A stretch of DNA of 64,000 nt from Gracilariopsis chorda (lineage: Eukaryota; Rhodophyta; Florideophyceae; Gracilariales; Gracilariaceae). The stretch spans positions 62,001 through 126,000 of the forward strand of contig NBIV01000151.1 in the NCBI GenBank assembly GCA_003194525.1, read 5' to 3'. The notes under the pieces are model-generated. The model made no database searches. It saw only the letters and a list, made by a program, of their open reading frames with translations, and was not told where the DNA came from. The translations under genes and the position numbers were made by a program. Positions 23,887 to 34,380 of this stretch are shown in pieces. Each line of letters opens with the position of its first letter. Within the stretch, counting starts at the first letter, position 1.

Positions 23887-24370
23887 GTTTTTTGCCTCCT
23901 CCAAATCGAGCTAACAACCCACAGAAAGGGCTCTTTTGCACGCAGTTTTTACAGCTCTGATCTCGTCCGTGTCGTGGAGGGCTGAATTTGGGAAAACCAA
24001 CTCGAGCTTTCTCTGGCAGCTACCGAGAAAGGTACATTGACAACAGAGCAGAAATGGCTTCACTTTGTTCGAAGCCGCTCCTTTACACAGTCTGACGACC
24101 TCCCCGCGTGCGTCTCCACAGCCCAATACGTATGCCGTCAAATTCTTTCCATTCACCTATTGCATCGCAAACACTAATGCCTCAACTCGGTTCACTGCGA
24201 TGCTTAACATCCAAAACCTGTTTCAAACTTCCAGAAAGTATTCGCGAATTGCTGCTTGTCAGATTGGCTGAACGGGAGCCTAGCCTCTGCAGATCAGTGG
24301 GCCACATTGCCGGAGCCTCTGCAGGGTTTTTGTTACGTGACCTACACGGTATGATGACCGGGGGAGGTTT

Positions 24371-25881
24371 TCATATCACACAATTCGTTGAAGAGTTTTG
24401 TTGCAGCACATTTTCAATTTGTCGCAAACAACTTGAGGCGTTTTGGACGCTGCCATCAATATCTTGAACCTTTTTGCAGATGAATTGGTCCGCAACGCGG
24501 CTGCTCAGAAAATGGCGAATCCCTCTCACACAGTTCTCGAAATCTTCTTCGCAGGCATCAGTAGCAAAGCTAAGTATGTTATCATTGTCTACAGGATACA
24601 AACTACAGTTCATAAATCTCTAACCGGCAATCTGGGCCTTCAAGTACCAATATGCTGAACCGGCCAATTTCAATGTCACCGCCATGTTTGCATTCATATA
24701 CGCTCCGCTATTGAGAAAGGCGTCTAGGGCGTTTCTAACATTCTGCTTGCACACTTTGTTGATTTAGTCGTCAATTGGTTGTATTATGTCAGAAGTATTT
24801 GCTGGTAATTGGATGGCTTCAATGTTGAACCGGAAAGACTCTTCCACCCACTCCGTTACAATCCGAGAGCTGTGGCCGTCGAGAAAGAGTATGATTTTAT
24901 CACTCTGGGGTACAATGCGTCGCACGAATTTATTGCACTCTGCAATGACAACTGGCAGGAGCTGTGACGTGATGGATCTCTTCTTGGTCGTATGAAATGA
25001 TGTCTCACGTGGCATCCAATTGGGACTTTGGAGCCGTTTAAAATCGTCAGGTAGCTTCTTGGTGACTTGTGGTGGAGTTGGTGTGACCCAAGGCTTAGGA
25101 GGCTCTGCTCCTTTTGCTTGAGCGATGAGAAAAATTGGAGCAATATAGCCTGCTGCACAACATGTGATTATGGCAGTGACATGTTTGCCTGTGTCCTTCA
25201 GGTTTCGACGTATTCCACCGTTTCGATGTTGTCTGGAACAGTACGTTCGGTATCATCGCCCAAATTTGGACCCAACTGCGGTTTCATCGAGGTTTTAAAG
25301 TCATTTTGGGTTGCTGAACACTTCTGGCATCTGTCCCTGGAGCTTTAAAATTATGCTCAAAAACTTTTGCTGGTGTTCTTCGTTCCTTGCAGCCAGTCTC
25401 TTGGTTTTGATATTTTCTGTCTTTTTACAGATGATTTCTGGGTTTCGTGATCGAAATGAGCGAAGGGCGTACACAGAGGGTGTCCCGTTGCTATATGTCT
25501 TTCGCCCGTTGTTGGATATCTGCCCCATGAGGGAGGTCAAGTCCGAGTCACCAAAGGCAAAGCCTCTTTCTGAAACAAAAATAGTTCTTTCAACAATCGT
25601 CTTATCTTCAGTTGCGGTCAGAACAGGTTTTCGTCCCGCGTGGTGCTGTGTTGGGTGTAAAAGCTTAAGCAAAGCATCTTCGTTGTTTTTATTGATGGAA
25701 TGTTTGATACGATATACTGTTTTTTTTGCGTAGCACTGTCGCGGTGACAATATTTGCGACTTTGTGGTGGGCGACAATCATGTCTGCAGCCTGCTTGCGT
25801 TGCAATTTGAGCTGTTTTCGTTTCTGCTGCATGTACGTCCTGTGTGCAGCCTCTCGCTGCATTCACAGTGGCATGTTGCAA
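24371..25881 (-). pseudogene. pogo/Tigger-like DDD transposase
   Basis: Transposase of the enclosing element, read leftward. 25,777-25,301 holds the DNA-binding part, with GRKPVLTATEDKTIVERTIF, a helix-turn-helix, and TPSVYALRSFRSRNPEI, as in CENP-B-type domains. The first catalytic Asp is in NLDETAVGSKFG near 25,290. The second is in FLDGHSS near 24,880. The third is in LPANTSDIIQPID near 24,780, the usual P-NTSH-LQP-D motif. Two stops (TGA and TAA) fall near 25,300, between the DNA-binding and catalytic parts, and another lies after IQPIDD. A further frame to 24,371 may be the C-terminal tail. Confidence 0.82.
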
Positions 25882-26021
25882 ATGGGCGTGTGTAGCGGTT
25901 TACTGATGACGAAAAGTATGGGGATGTTGCTGTAGAGGTGGCGTTGGAGGCTGTGCGGAGATTATCTTGTGACCGATACCAAGGAGCTGTGGCAAAATCT
26001 CCCTCTGCCAAATTAAGCCCT

Positions 26022-26047
26022 TTGCCAAATTGAGCCCGTGTGAGGGT
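26022..26047 (-). repeat. Right terminal inverted repeat of pogo-type element
   Basis: The reverse complement begins ACCCTCACACGGGCTCAATT. It is followed by TA at 26,048-26,049. A partial sub-repeat (TGCCAAATTAAGCCC) lies just inside it near 26,007. Confidence 0.9.
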
Positions 26048-26049
26048 TA

Positions 26050-26848
26050 GGAGCTCCTACGACTACAGGGGAAACTTATGAGACCGATGAGGTTATTAGT
26101 CAGGCAGTTGAAGAGCTATCGGACGGTGAAGAATTAGAAGTGTAGTTGGATTGGGAGTAACTCAACAATGATTCTTTGCCACTCCTGAATGTAGTAGAGA
26201 TGGAAGCCATTCTCGAAGCATGGAAGTGCCAGTTTATTGACTTGTCTTGGTTGGATACATAGTCTATATCGCGATACTTTTTCTGTTGTAGCTGGTGAGG
26301 TCTTTGCAAATCTATGCTCATTCCATGCCGTCTGGTTTACAACCATCAAAAGGATATGCTTCGGATCTCCCAAACTTTCAACCAAAACCTTGTATTGATT
26401 GATTTTATTCCCTGTTCTAGCGGTAATGCTAGCTCGTCGTTGATTGCACTTTTTCTAGATCGCAGCAAATTCAAGTTGCCAGAGATGTGCCATCACAGTG
26501 TGATGATGATCGGATTTGTTAGTGCTAGTCAAATGCCTTCCTCAAGCAACGTCATATATTTACATGTACGATGTGGGACTTCAGTACAATGGACTTTACA
26601 TGGGCGGAAATAATAAATCAAACTTGATTAGGGATGTGTGTATGTATATCAGCTCACCTCTCTAATTTCAAGACTATGGTACGAGTTGAATTGAGAGTAA
26701 CCCCTGTCTCTCTAGAACAATCAACCGCTTTTCTGGACATGCCCTTACCATTGATTCAGCGTCAGAGCCCTGTCTCCCCTGGGGAGGTGGGAGCCCTCAA
26801 CGCCAGGATGCAATTCTTCGGCTGCATCTAAGCACGAAATGGGCTACA
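26050..26848. other. Unassigned sequence with a decayed plus-strand frame
   Basis: Reading the plus strand from about 26,080 gives an acidic stretch (ISQAVEELSDGEELEV) then LNNDSLPLLNVVEMEAILEA, interrupted by stops, then 26,314-26,613 without recognised motifs. It could be the remains of another transposon interrupted by the pogo-type insertion, but no family is recognised. Confidence 0.25.
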
Positions 26849-27480
26849 CTAATAAGTATGTTGAGCCAGCATCCGAGGGGCATAAAAACATTTCCTGTTG
26901 TGGAGAAGAGTGGAGACTAGATGTAGTGTCGGAACGTGACCTGTATATATCTGCAACAGGGCTGTACGCGCCCTCTTTAGAGTGAATAACTTTGATAGTG
27001 GCTTTGAGACTTTGCTAACTGGCTCTGTGGTAGTATTGAGGACGCGGGTTCTCTGTTTCACTTCCAGGAATTCGATCTTTTTCTGGAGCTGCTGCGCTAA
27101 AGGGAGACTAAGGCTTTTCTTTGCAAGTTCGTCGGCGGATTTGTTAAGTGCTAACTCGCGGTGTCCACGTACCCAAACAATTTTACACTGGCAATGGTTT
27201 GTTATTAATTTCATGCCTTCAGAGATGTACTGTATCTGGCATGTTTGGCGTCCTTTGAACGTTCGAAAGCCTTCAACGACGCTTTTCGAGTCCGTAGCAA
27301 ACCTGATGGTCCCTGTCCAGCCACAACAACGTTTCCAGCAATTCCGGATAGGGCTCACCAGAATGCTGGTAGCTCTGTACTTCACTAGCCAAACTTTAGC
27401 TCAGCTCGGACTGTTCCGGTTTGATGTTCGATTCCTCCTTTCGACCAGATTAAAAAACCTCCGCATATATCATTTCAACA
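26849..27480 (-). mobile_element. LINE fragment, RNase H domain
   Basis: The minus-strand frame 27,385-26,849 contains FATDSKSVVEGFRTFKG and IVWVRGHRELALNKSADELA, the DSxS and W-V-x-GH...N-x-AD-x-LA blocks of RNase H domains carried by I-group LINEs. Upstream sequence near 27,420-27,400 reads RAELKFG in the same sense, close to the AEL block, but with stops. A C-terminal basic region (LKRARTALLQIYTGH) follows. No reverse transcriptase was recognised upstream. Orientation is opposite to the LINE at 18.1-21.3 kb, so it is an independent insertion. Confidence 0.7.
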
Positions 27481-30400
27481 TCTAATATTTGCACTTGAAG
27501 CATATTTCCGTCCTCGTCAGATATGGCGTTAACCCTCTCCAGTCTGTTGCACATACCAGATTGATCATCATACTGGCTCAGTATATGTGGTCCTATTCGA
27601 CTCGCTCCTTTAAACGATAGGAACTCTGAGAAATGCTTCCCACCACGATCAGGGATGCTTCCGCCTGTGGCTATACCTGAGTCTATCTGCGCGTCATCAG
27701 TTTTGAAGAACGAATTGCTGGCAACTCCACGAAAAGAAATACTGAAACGAGGGATTGACCTGGTTACTCGTCTTCCAGCTTCAACCTGTCCAGTAGTTCA
27801 TAGTATATTGTACTTTTGTTGACGAGTGAGCTAGACGGGGCCGGAACAAATCGTGACAGGAAATCATGTCCTCTATGGGTTTCTGGTTGCAGTGAAAAAG
27901 GCGAGAGACAAACTTAACCTCCCTGGTTAGCGTAATATTGGTATGCTTTTTGATGTCTTCATTCCGCGTAGCGGTGTTTGCATCATTCCGGATGTCCTCA
28001 ACAGTTTTTGCAGCGGCCAGTACATGCTGATAAGCACGCAGTACGGAACTCAGTTGAAACCCAATGCTTGACCTAGTCTCAACTTACTTCCCCATAGCAT
28101 AAGCGGCTACTCTTATCAGATGGAGTTTTCTGTTCCGTGGCTCAGTGAACGGAACTTGATTTGGCTGCATTTGACGTCCAACACCAAACTAGAGAAAATT
28201 CTTCTGTATCTTAGCGGTGAACCGCTCTTTTGGTTTCTGTATAGCTGCTTCCCTAAACGGCAGTGCAGCGGAGTTACCCTGCACGTTAGGTTTGATAGAT
28301 GTTATCGCCAAGACAGTATTTCTACGGATGTATCGCACAGTGGTATCCAAACTTTTGGTATATGTCAGGTAGTGGAACGACGGTCGAAATAGGTTGTTTT
28401 TGAGCACGAGCATGGTGGGCAGTGGATAATTGAAGTTCAAGATGAAAAATGGGTTTAAGATGGCTTATTTGATGGTTGGCGTGAAAAGAGCGCTTCAGCG
28501 ACGATTTGAAGGTGGGGGTTGTGATGGGACATGTGGCGAGGGGGGAGAGGTAGAGAAGTGATGGAAGTAAATGTGGGGATCAAAATGGGAGTGGCGACTT
28601 CCTGATGAAGGTAAAGGTGAAGACGATAAGACACGCTAGCGCTGTCCAATGGGTTTTGTCAACCAAATCTTGGTGCGTGAACTTGACACTGTCAAGCTGA
28701 CGTAACAAAATTTTGGTTCTACCAAACAGTGGTAGGTACGTCGGAAAGTCAAAAAAACTGACCAGTAGCATTTTGTAGAACGGGGATATCTTCTGAATAT
28801 CCTGAACAACAGTACGTAAAAGTGTTACAGGATGTACAACTACTGAATCTTTTGAAATGCTGTACTAAACCTTTCAGAAGGGTTACAAGGTCCGGAAATG
28901 TAACAAAACTACGGTACACACTCAAAATTTACTGCGCGACCCTATAATTCTTGGAAGCGAACAAACATGGATACGAGCGTGCTGCCACAAATGGCGGTGA
29001 GATAAGTGTTACCATTATCCTCAACGACCCTTTTATAGCATTACACTTGTGTGGCAGCAGAATTTTGCTCCTTATCGAACGCTCGATGGCCTCCCGCTTT
29101 GCAACTAACCTCTTCCTCACGAAACGGACTCATGCAAGCGAGCCAACGACGATCTTCATCTTTTTCACTTTCCACGCCTTAATCATGCCTTTCTTATCGT
29201 GGCATGGGTTACATGCATTGCTGGCTATTGAGCTGTCGTTTTCAACACTACCTGACACGCCTTTTCCTTCTATAGCTGTATAGCCGCCTCCATCCGACCA
29301 TGTGATGACCTTTCGCTCTGCTGCCTTTTTGTTTCTCCTTCTGTCCCATTTACGTCAACTTTGTGCTGGGGAATGTGTTGTCCAAATATCGCAATTGACT
29401 TATTCCAAAAATGGAGCATGCATCAATCGGAAGACAGTCAACAAGCTTAACGTTAAGGACAGCCATCAAAAGCTTTAGTGCAGAAAGAGTATACGACGAA
29501 ATCGCAGAATGAGATACCAATAACCCGCTCGTTTGCTCTGTTTATATGGACCCTTTTATTTGAATGCAACTACGTACAATATCCATAGGTAGTTACAAAG
29601 GTTTTCTTTATTCTGACGTGATTAGAACTAACAGTGCAAATGGCCTTAACTTTGGGAGGCCCTAGAATTCTAATACTTTTGTATCGTTTATGTGCTTGCG
29701 TCTTGTGACGATTGGGATTGGTTCTTCAAATGTTGAGGCATACACTGGTCACTCACTGAAGAGAGGAAGTTTCCCGCTACACGGATCTTTGCGTTAATTG
29801 GATGAGTTTATTATGAGAAAGACGGGTATTGTTGGTGCAAATGCATACGCCAACTGCTTTGCAGCATACACTACTTCTGCACCGAGAGAACATCTGAGGT
29901 TTAAAAGCAAACAATAAAAAGCAAAGCAAGATGGATCAAATATATATCTGCGTTCGGAGAGCTCTAAAGAGAGGTTTCTGGGGCAGAATCAATGTATTAA
30001 AGTGCTTCTGCATGCGTCCGGGCGTCGTTCTGGCTCTACAAAAGAGACTCCTGTTCAAACACAGCAAGATGCAATGGCATTTGAAATATCTAAGAGTATG
30101 ATACATGAGCTCGAGAAAGCTTTAGAGATGTGGCGAGAAGTGTCACTGCGACAAACCCTGAAGTCGTGGCTGCACAGGGCTTGCTGGTCAAAATATATGA
30201 AAATTCTTCACAGGCCCAACGACCAAAAGGAAGCACATAAGTCACACAGCACAATAACAGTCGCGAGGTAGGATGAAGAGCACGGTGCAAGCGCGAAAAG
30301 AAATATTCACGACAACGTCGGTATTCACAACTTTGCTCGCGCATCAAGCTCGCGTGCGGTGAGACTCTGAAATCAGCCACTCGTGCGTCAATTCGATTAT

Positions 30401-31079
30401 CGCGCGTATCATTTGGTGTGGTAGGCCCGCTTTGAGAGATGTCAGTATGAGTGTTACCATCCTCCACAAGTTCATCAATTGAACTGGAGGAGCAGCATCT
30501 TCAACCGAAAGTGGCAAAGTCTCTTGCATTTGTGAGGCCATACACATCCTACGCGTGCCCAACTAAACCTTGGAAATGGAAACTTTCTCGACACGTGCGG
30601 CATCATGTTCGCCGATGATGGCACTGACCTCCACAACTTTTTAACTGGTGATGCCATTCTTCATCCATTTCAAAAGTTCTCTGCTCGCAAACACACCCTA
30701 GACTGTAAAAAACCCTTTCCCTGTGTAACGACGCCGACCAGTGACGTAAACACAGCTTTTTGAACTCATGCCCTGACCAAAACGTCATCACCAAAAAAGC
30801 ATTTGGAAAGCAGGAAAAGCGACAAGAAAGCAGGACCACTTCCAGTCAACAGACATCTGCTGTGAAGGTGTTGATACCAGCTGAACATGGAATCAGGCTT
30901 TTGATCAATAGAAACAAACTCAGTTTCAGTCAGAAGCGCCTATAGGCTGAGAACAGTTTAACTTAGCTTTGCGCCCCGTTCGTTGCTGCCTCGTCCCCCC
31001 TTCCCCGCTTCGTCTTTCCTTTGTATTCGTCTTTCATCCGAATGCTGCTAGCTTTTAGGGGCTTTCGCTTATAGTAATG
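27481..31079. other. 3.6 kb without recognised features
   Basis: Both strands contain only short frames without known motifs (for example minus 28,440-28,189 and plus 30,002-30,271). 27,481-28,450 might be decayed sequence of the LINE above, as it is upstream of its RNase H. No array, long repeat or RNA gene is seen. Confidence 0.3.
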
Positions 31080-31885
31080 TTGCAAGCAAGTTTGGTTTTG
31101 CGCTTGGTTTTTGTTTTATGGGTTTTCAAGCGCTTGGTTCTGACGCAAACCTTGAACGAGTGGTAGAATCGCTGTATGTACGTTTTTCATCGCCGCAGTG
31201 GATGGTCAAGTGCTTTGGGCTGCTTATAAAACAAAATATTGAGCTCAGAAAACGTAGCTCAATTTCATAGCTTCCTTGGTTCGTTTTAAAACCAAGCGCA
31301 CAATAAAAAAACTACAATTCGACATCGCGGTTTGCGTTTGGTTTTAGACATATATAGCACGTGCCGCGTGCATGTCTTGTATGTTGAGGAATTGAGCAAA
31401 TATTTAAAGGTTTAGCGCGCCAATACAATGTGCCTCAGCGCTTGGTCTTAGCCATGATTTGTTAGAACGCTGTACGGGTGTCCTGTAAATGCACGTACGC
31501 GCATATTTGCTTGTTTTAGGCTTTGGAGGGGTGTTCTCTGAGGTATTTTTTCAAAGTTTGGTCACATGCTTCATGCACCTGTTTTTAGCCAGCTTTTCGA
31601 AGACTAAGCGCGTGGTATGTTTTTCAGCTCATTTGAAGAATGTGGGAAAGCGCTTGGTTTTGGACAGATATGCAGAAACCAAGCAACACATGATTTTGTT
31701 GCACATTTTGCAAACGTATGAAAGCGCTTGGCCTTGGGCGTACTTGCCAAACCAAGCATTTCTAGCACGTTCATGCACATTGTGCAAATGTTCCAAAGCG
31801 TTTGCTTTTTGGGCACTTTTACTGCAAGCAAGCAATGCCGGTACTCTTGTAGTAGTGTTACTTGTAAGTATGGGCTAAGACAGCG
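31080..31885 (+). repeat. Hairpin-forming repeats with an AGCGCTTGGTTTT core
   Basis: The core GCGCTTGG(T/C)(T/C)TTGG recurs near 31,100, 31,130, 31,438, 31,650, 31,724 and (as GCGTTTGC) 31,798. Units starting at 31,650 and 31,724 are both exactly 74 bp. The first unit contains a perfect 9-bp inverted repeat, GCTTGGTTT (31,652-31,660) with AAACCAAGC (31,676-31,684). The second keeps the outer six bases. Each also contains a second short inverted repeat around TTGCACATTTTGCAA. An inverted version (CTTGGTT...AAAACCAAG) occurs near 31,266. Long minus-strand frames here are by-products of the repeats. Confidence 0.7.
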
Positions 31886-32339
31886 TTTTAGGTGTTGTCG
31901 GCTTGGGCATGGTACTGACATAGAACGTTGAGCTATTGTTTGAAACGCTGTATACACGTGTATGTGCATTTTTGACCACTCGTGTGGAGTACGTTGTGTT
32001 GGAGGCACTGTATGATATATTTGGGGCACGCTGAGAAATGTGGATACAGATTATACAGGACAGCGATTTGCAATAACGTTGTCCTGGCTTCAAAAAATAA
32101 ATAGTTTTCACCCCCCTTAGGACATGTTTTTGAAAGGATTTGACAAGTGCCTGTTGCGTGCACCATAGGCGTTGGTTTTTGAAGGTACGTAAAGGCATAT
32201 TCCGTGCCAAAATGAACGTGCTCTAGGACAACGTTTTTCGCGTATTCCGTCAGACATGTGGAAGTCGTTATGCATGTGTGATTGAAGCGCAAATGCTCCG
32301 TCCGAGCTGGGTTTGTCTTCGCTCCTGAGACACATTGGG
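31886..32339. other. Repeat flank without recognised genes
   Basis: Continues the palindrome-rich character (for example ACACGTGTATGTG near 31,955) but without a regular unit. No coding sequence is recognised. Confidence 0.25.
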
Positions 32340-33070
32340 CTTCACAGAGCGGTCTTAGGACTTTTTGTTTGTTGAGGGGGGTACGATTGGATTGTTCATG
32401 TTGGATATGTGTTTTTAGCTTTCTTTACGCTTCGGAAGGCAAGCGGTTCGAGTAGTGGTTTTCAGAATTGAGTTCTATGGCATACTATAGCGTGGTTGAA
32501 GGATTACGGTTACATGGTGTCCTATGTATGCTAGAGGTTTTGGAGTTTTTAGTGGATTCTTAAAACGCAGAGTTCGTTAATGGCATTAGGGGGTATTAAT
32601 ATAGCTGTACTATGTACAATAAAAGATTGGGAAGGAAGTTTAATGGTTTAAAGTTGGATAGGGGTTTCTACACCTGCAGAGATCTTAGGGGTTCGTAATA
32701 GGATTTATGGTGATTTAAAATTAGGTGTAAGAGTCTGTAGTGCTTTGAGCTTTAGAGGATTTTAGAGTAGTGAGAATTACGGGTTTCATGTATTGGGGTT
32801 TTTGGGATGGTAGGGCTCTGTGTAAATGGAGAGCTTTTAAATCCTTTTACTAGCATGACTTTGTATTAGGGGTTTTACTAAAATTTGTTGTGTGAAGCGC
32901 TTTGGCTTACATATGTAGTAAATTTTAGTGGTGTAGGGTGCGATATTGGAAGGTATTAGGAAATCATTTTGGAGTATTTAACTGGTGTTTTGTTCCCGGG
33001 ATGTTCATGCCTTGATTTCTCAATAAGGGTTTTCAGAGCGGGTTTATAGTACGAAACATTGGTGCTATGA
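32340..33070 (+). other. C-poor, G/T-rich tract with telomere-like runs
   Basis: The plus strand is strikingly short of cytosine over about 700 bp and full of GGGG, TTAGGG-like and TTTAGG-like runs. Examples are CTTAGGGGTT near 32,688, TATTAGGGGTTTT near 32,866 and ATTAGGGGGT near 32,585. It is not a regular telomere array. It may be a decayed interstitial telomere-like tract or a biased spacer. It contains no gene. Confidence 0.45.
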
Positions 33071-33239
33071 AAACAGTAGACGAGTTAGGGGTATCTATCC
33101 CTTTTTGTAGCCCTGCTGAAACTTTAAGGTTTTTGATAATAACAATTTACTCTTTTTATAGTTTGCTAGCAGAATACGACGAAGGGCGTACAAATTGCTT
33201 ACGAGGGAGTATGAAATTGGTTGTTGTTATAAGAATAGC

Positions 33240-33850
33240 GAGATGTGCACGCGACGTTTTGTATGTGCGCGACCGGACAGCGTTTCTGTCGTGGACAGTG
33301 AGGCGTGCCAGGTATTTCAGCAAACAATGTTCCGACACGTAGCACACGGTGGTTCACTAGTATGAGCTTAGAGTGAAGATGAACTCTACCTTCACATCCG
33401 GTGACACGAGAACATCCTTGTAGTGCAACAGCGGTGCTCTAACTGGACACTGCCGAAGTCGTTTGTTACATGTATTTTAGTAACATCTATTTTTGTTTGT
33501 AGGCGTGCTGAAACTTAGGCCTTTTACGTGAATCAGTAGTACTAATATATATTGGGAATGTACATTAGTACTAATGTCGTGCAAAGTGATTACTGTGGAG
33601 TACGCACTCGGTTGGGGGTTATAGGAATAGTGGTTTTTGCACGCGACCATTTGTGTGTGCACGACTGGAACACATTCCTGTCGTGCGCGGGGGGGGGTGT
33701 CGCGCGACAAAGCACAGAATGTGTTGACACGTGGCCAGGGCTTGGTGAGGTTCATGAGCTTACAGTGCAGAGGAACTTTACACATGCGTCGCCTGGCAGG
33801 AAAACGTTCCTGTTGTGCAACAGCAGTGGTGTCGCTCCACCATGCCACAG
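33240..33850. repeat. Palindromic repeats, dispersed copies
   Basis: Three copies of the palindrome family seen at 46-57 kb lie here. The clearest is 33,659-33,686 (GCACGACTGGAA ... TTCCTGTCGTGC). Weaker ones lie near 33,265-33,295 and 33,794-33,818. The outer TGTCGC/GCGACA arms are present near 33,700 and 33,640. They lie just downstream of the FANCJ-like gene remnant. The interval 33,851-34,380 holds nothing else recognised. Confidence 0.65.
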
Positions 33851-34380
33851 CCTCTGTTACACGTAGGGTACTAACTATGCATGGGTTTCGAGCAGTACTG
33901 GCGAGAATGTGGCACATGGTGGTTTTTCGGTGAAGAACTATAGTTTTAAGCAAGTACACTTTTTGTAATTGCTTACTACTACGCAGCATTATGACGTTCT
34001 TGTGTTTAGATACAAGGTTCTTGTACTGCACGTGAACCATAGCGTAGGAACTTGCTCACATTCTTAGTGTGTATGTACTACTTGAGGGGTTTTTACTACT
34101 TGAGGGATTTTTAGGGTCGCTAGGCGTTTTACGTGCAGCGGTTTTTGGCGTTTTAGGGGTTCCTTTCATCCTTTGTACCCAAACCGGGAAGAAACTGAAG
34201 CAGGGGACTGGGCTGCAGTTCCGCTATAAGTAATGTAGGTACCGAGCGAATAGGTTAGTGTGAGAGTGGTTTTGAAGGGATTAAGTGGCCATTTGTTTGG
34301 AACTCCTTGTGGGTATTAGCTCTTTGTGTATTAGACGAGTCGCCATTGCAACATATATAAAAACGGGTTAGGGGAACCTT

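Larger units (their letters stand above)
23861..26047 (-). mobile_element. Complete pogo/Tigger-type (Tc1-mariner superfamily) element
   Basis: The element is bounded by 26-bp terminal inverted repeats agreeing at 24 of 26 positions and flanked on both sides by TA (23,859-23,860 and 26,048-26,049), the target duplication of this superfamily. The 2,187 bp contain a minus-strand transposase with a CENP-B/pogo-like DNA-binding region and a DDD-type catalytic core. Termini are intact but the transposase has at least two in-frame stops, so this copy is non-autonomous now. The well-kept repeats suggest a younger insertion than the hAT and LINE remnants around it. Confidence 0.9.

Noticed and set aside
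27397-27442. Possible tRNA: TAGCTCAGCTCGG (A-box-like) and GTTCGATTCC (B-box-like) in the right order
   Set aside because: The boxes are only about 16 nt apart, leaving no anticodon arm, and no T-stem or acceptor pairing could be drawn. It is also inside decayed LINE sequence.
31604-32029. 141-codon minus-strand frame with cysteine/histidine repeats
   Set aside because: The repeated peptide is produced by the 74-bp hairpin units, and the period is not a multiple of three.
32340-33070. True interstitial telomere array
   Set aside because: No two adjacent identical heptamers such as TTTAGGG in tandem; only scattered similar runs.
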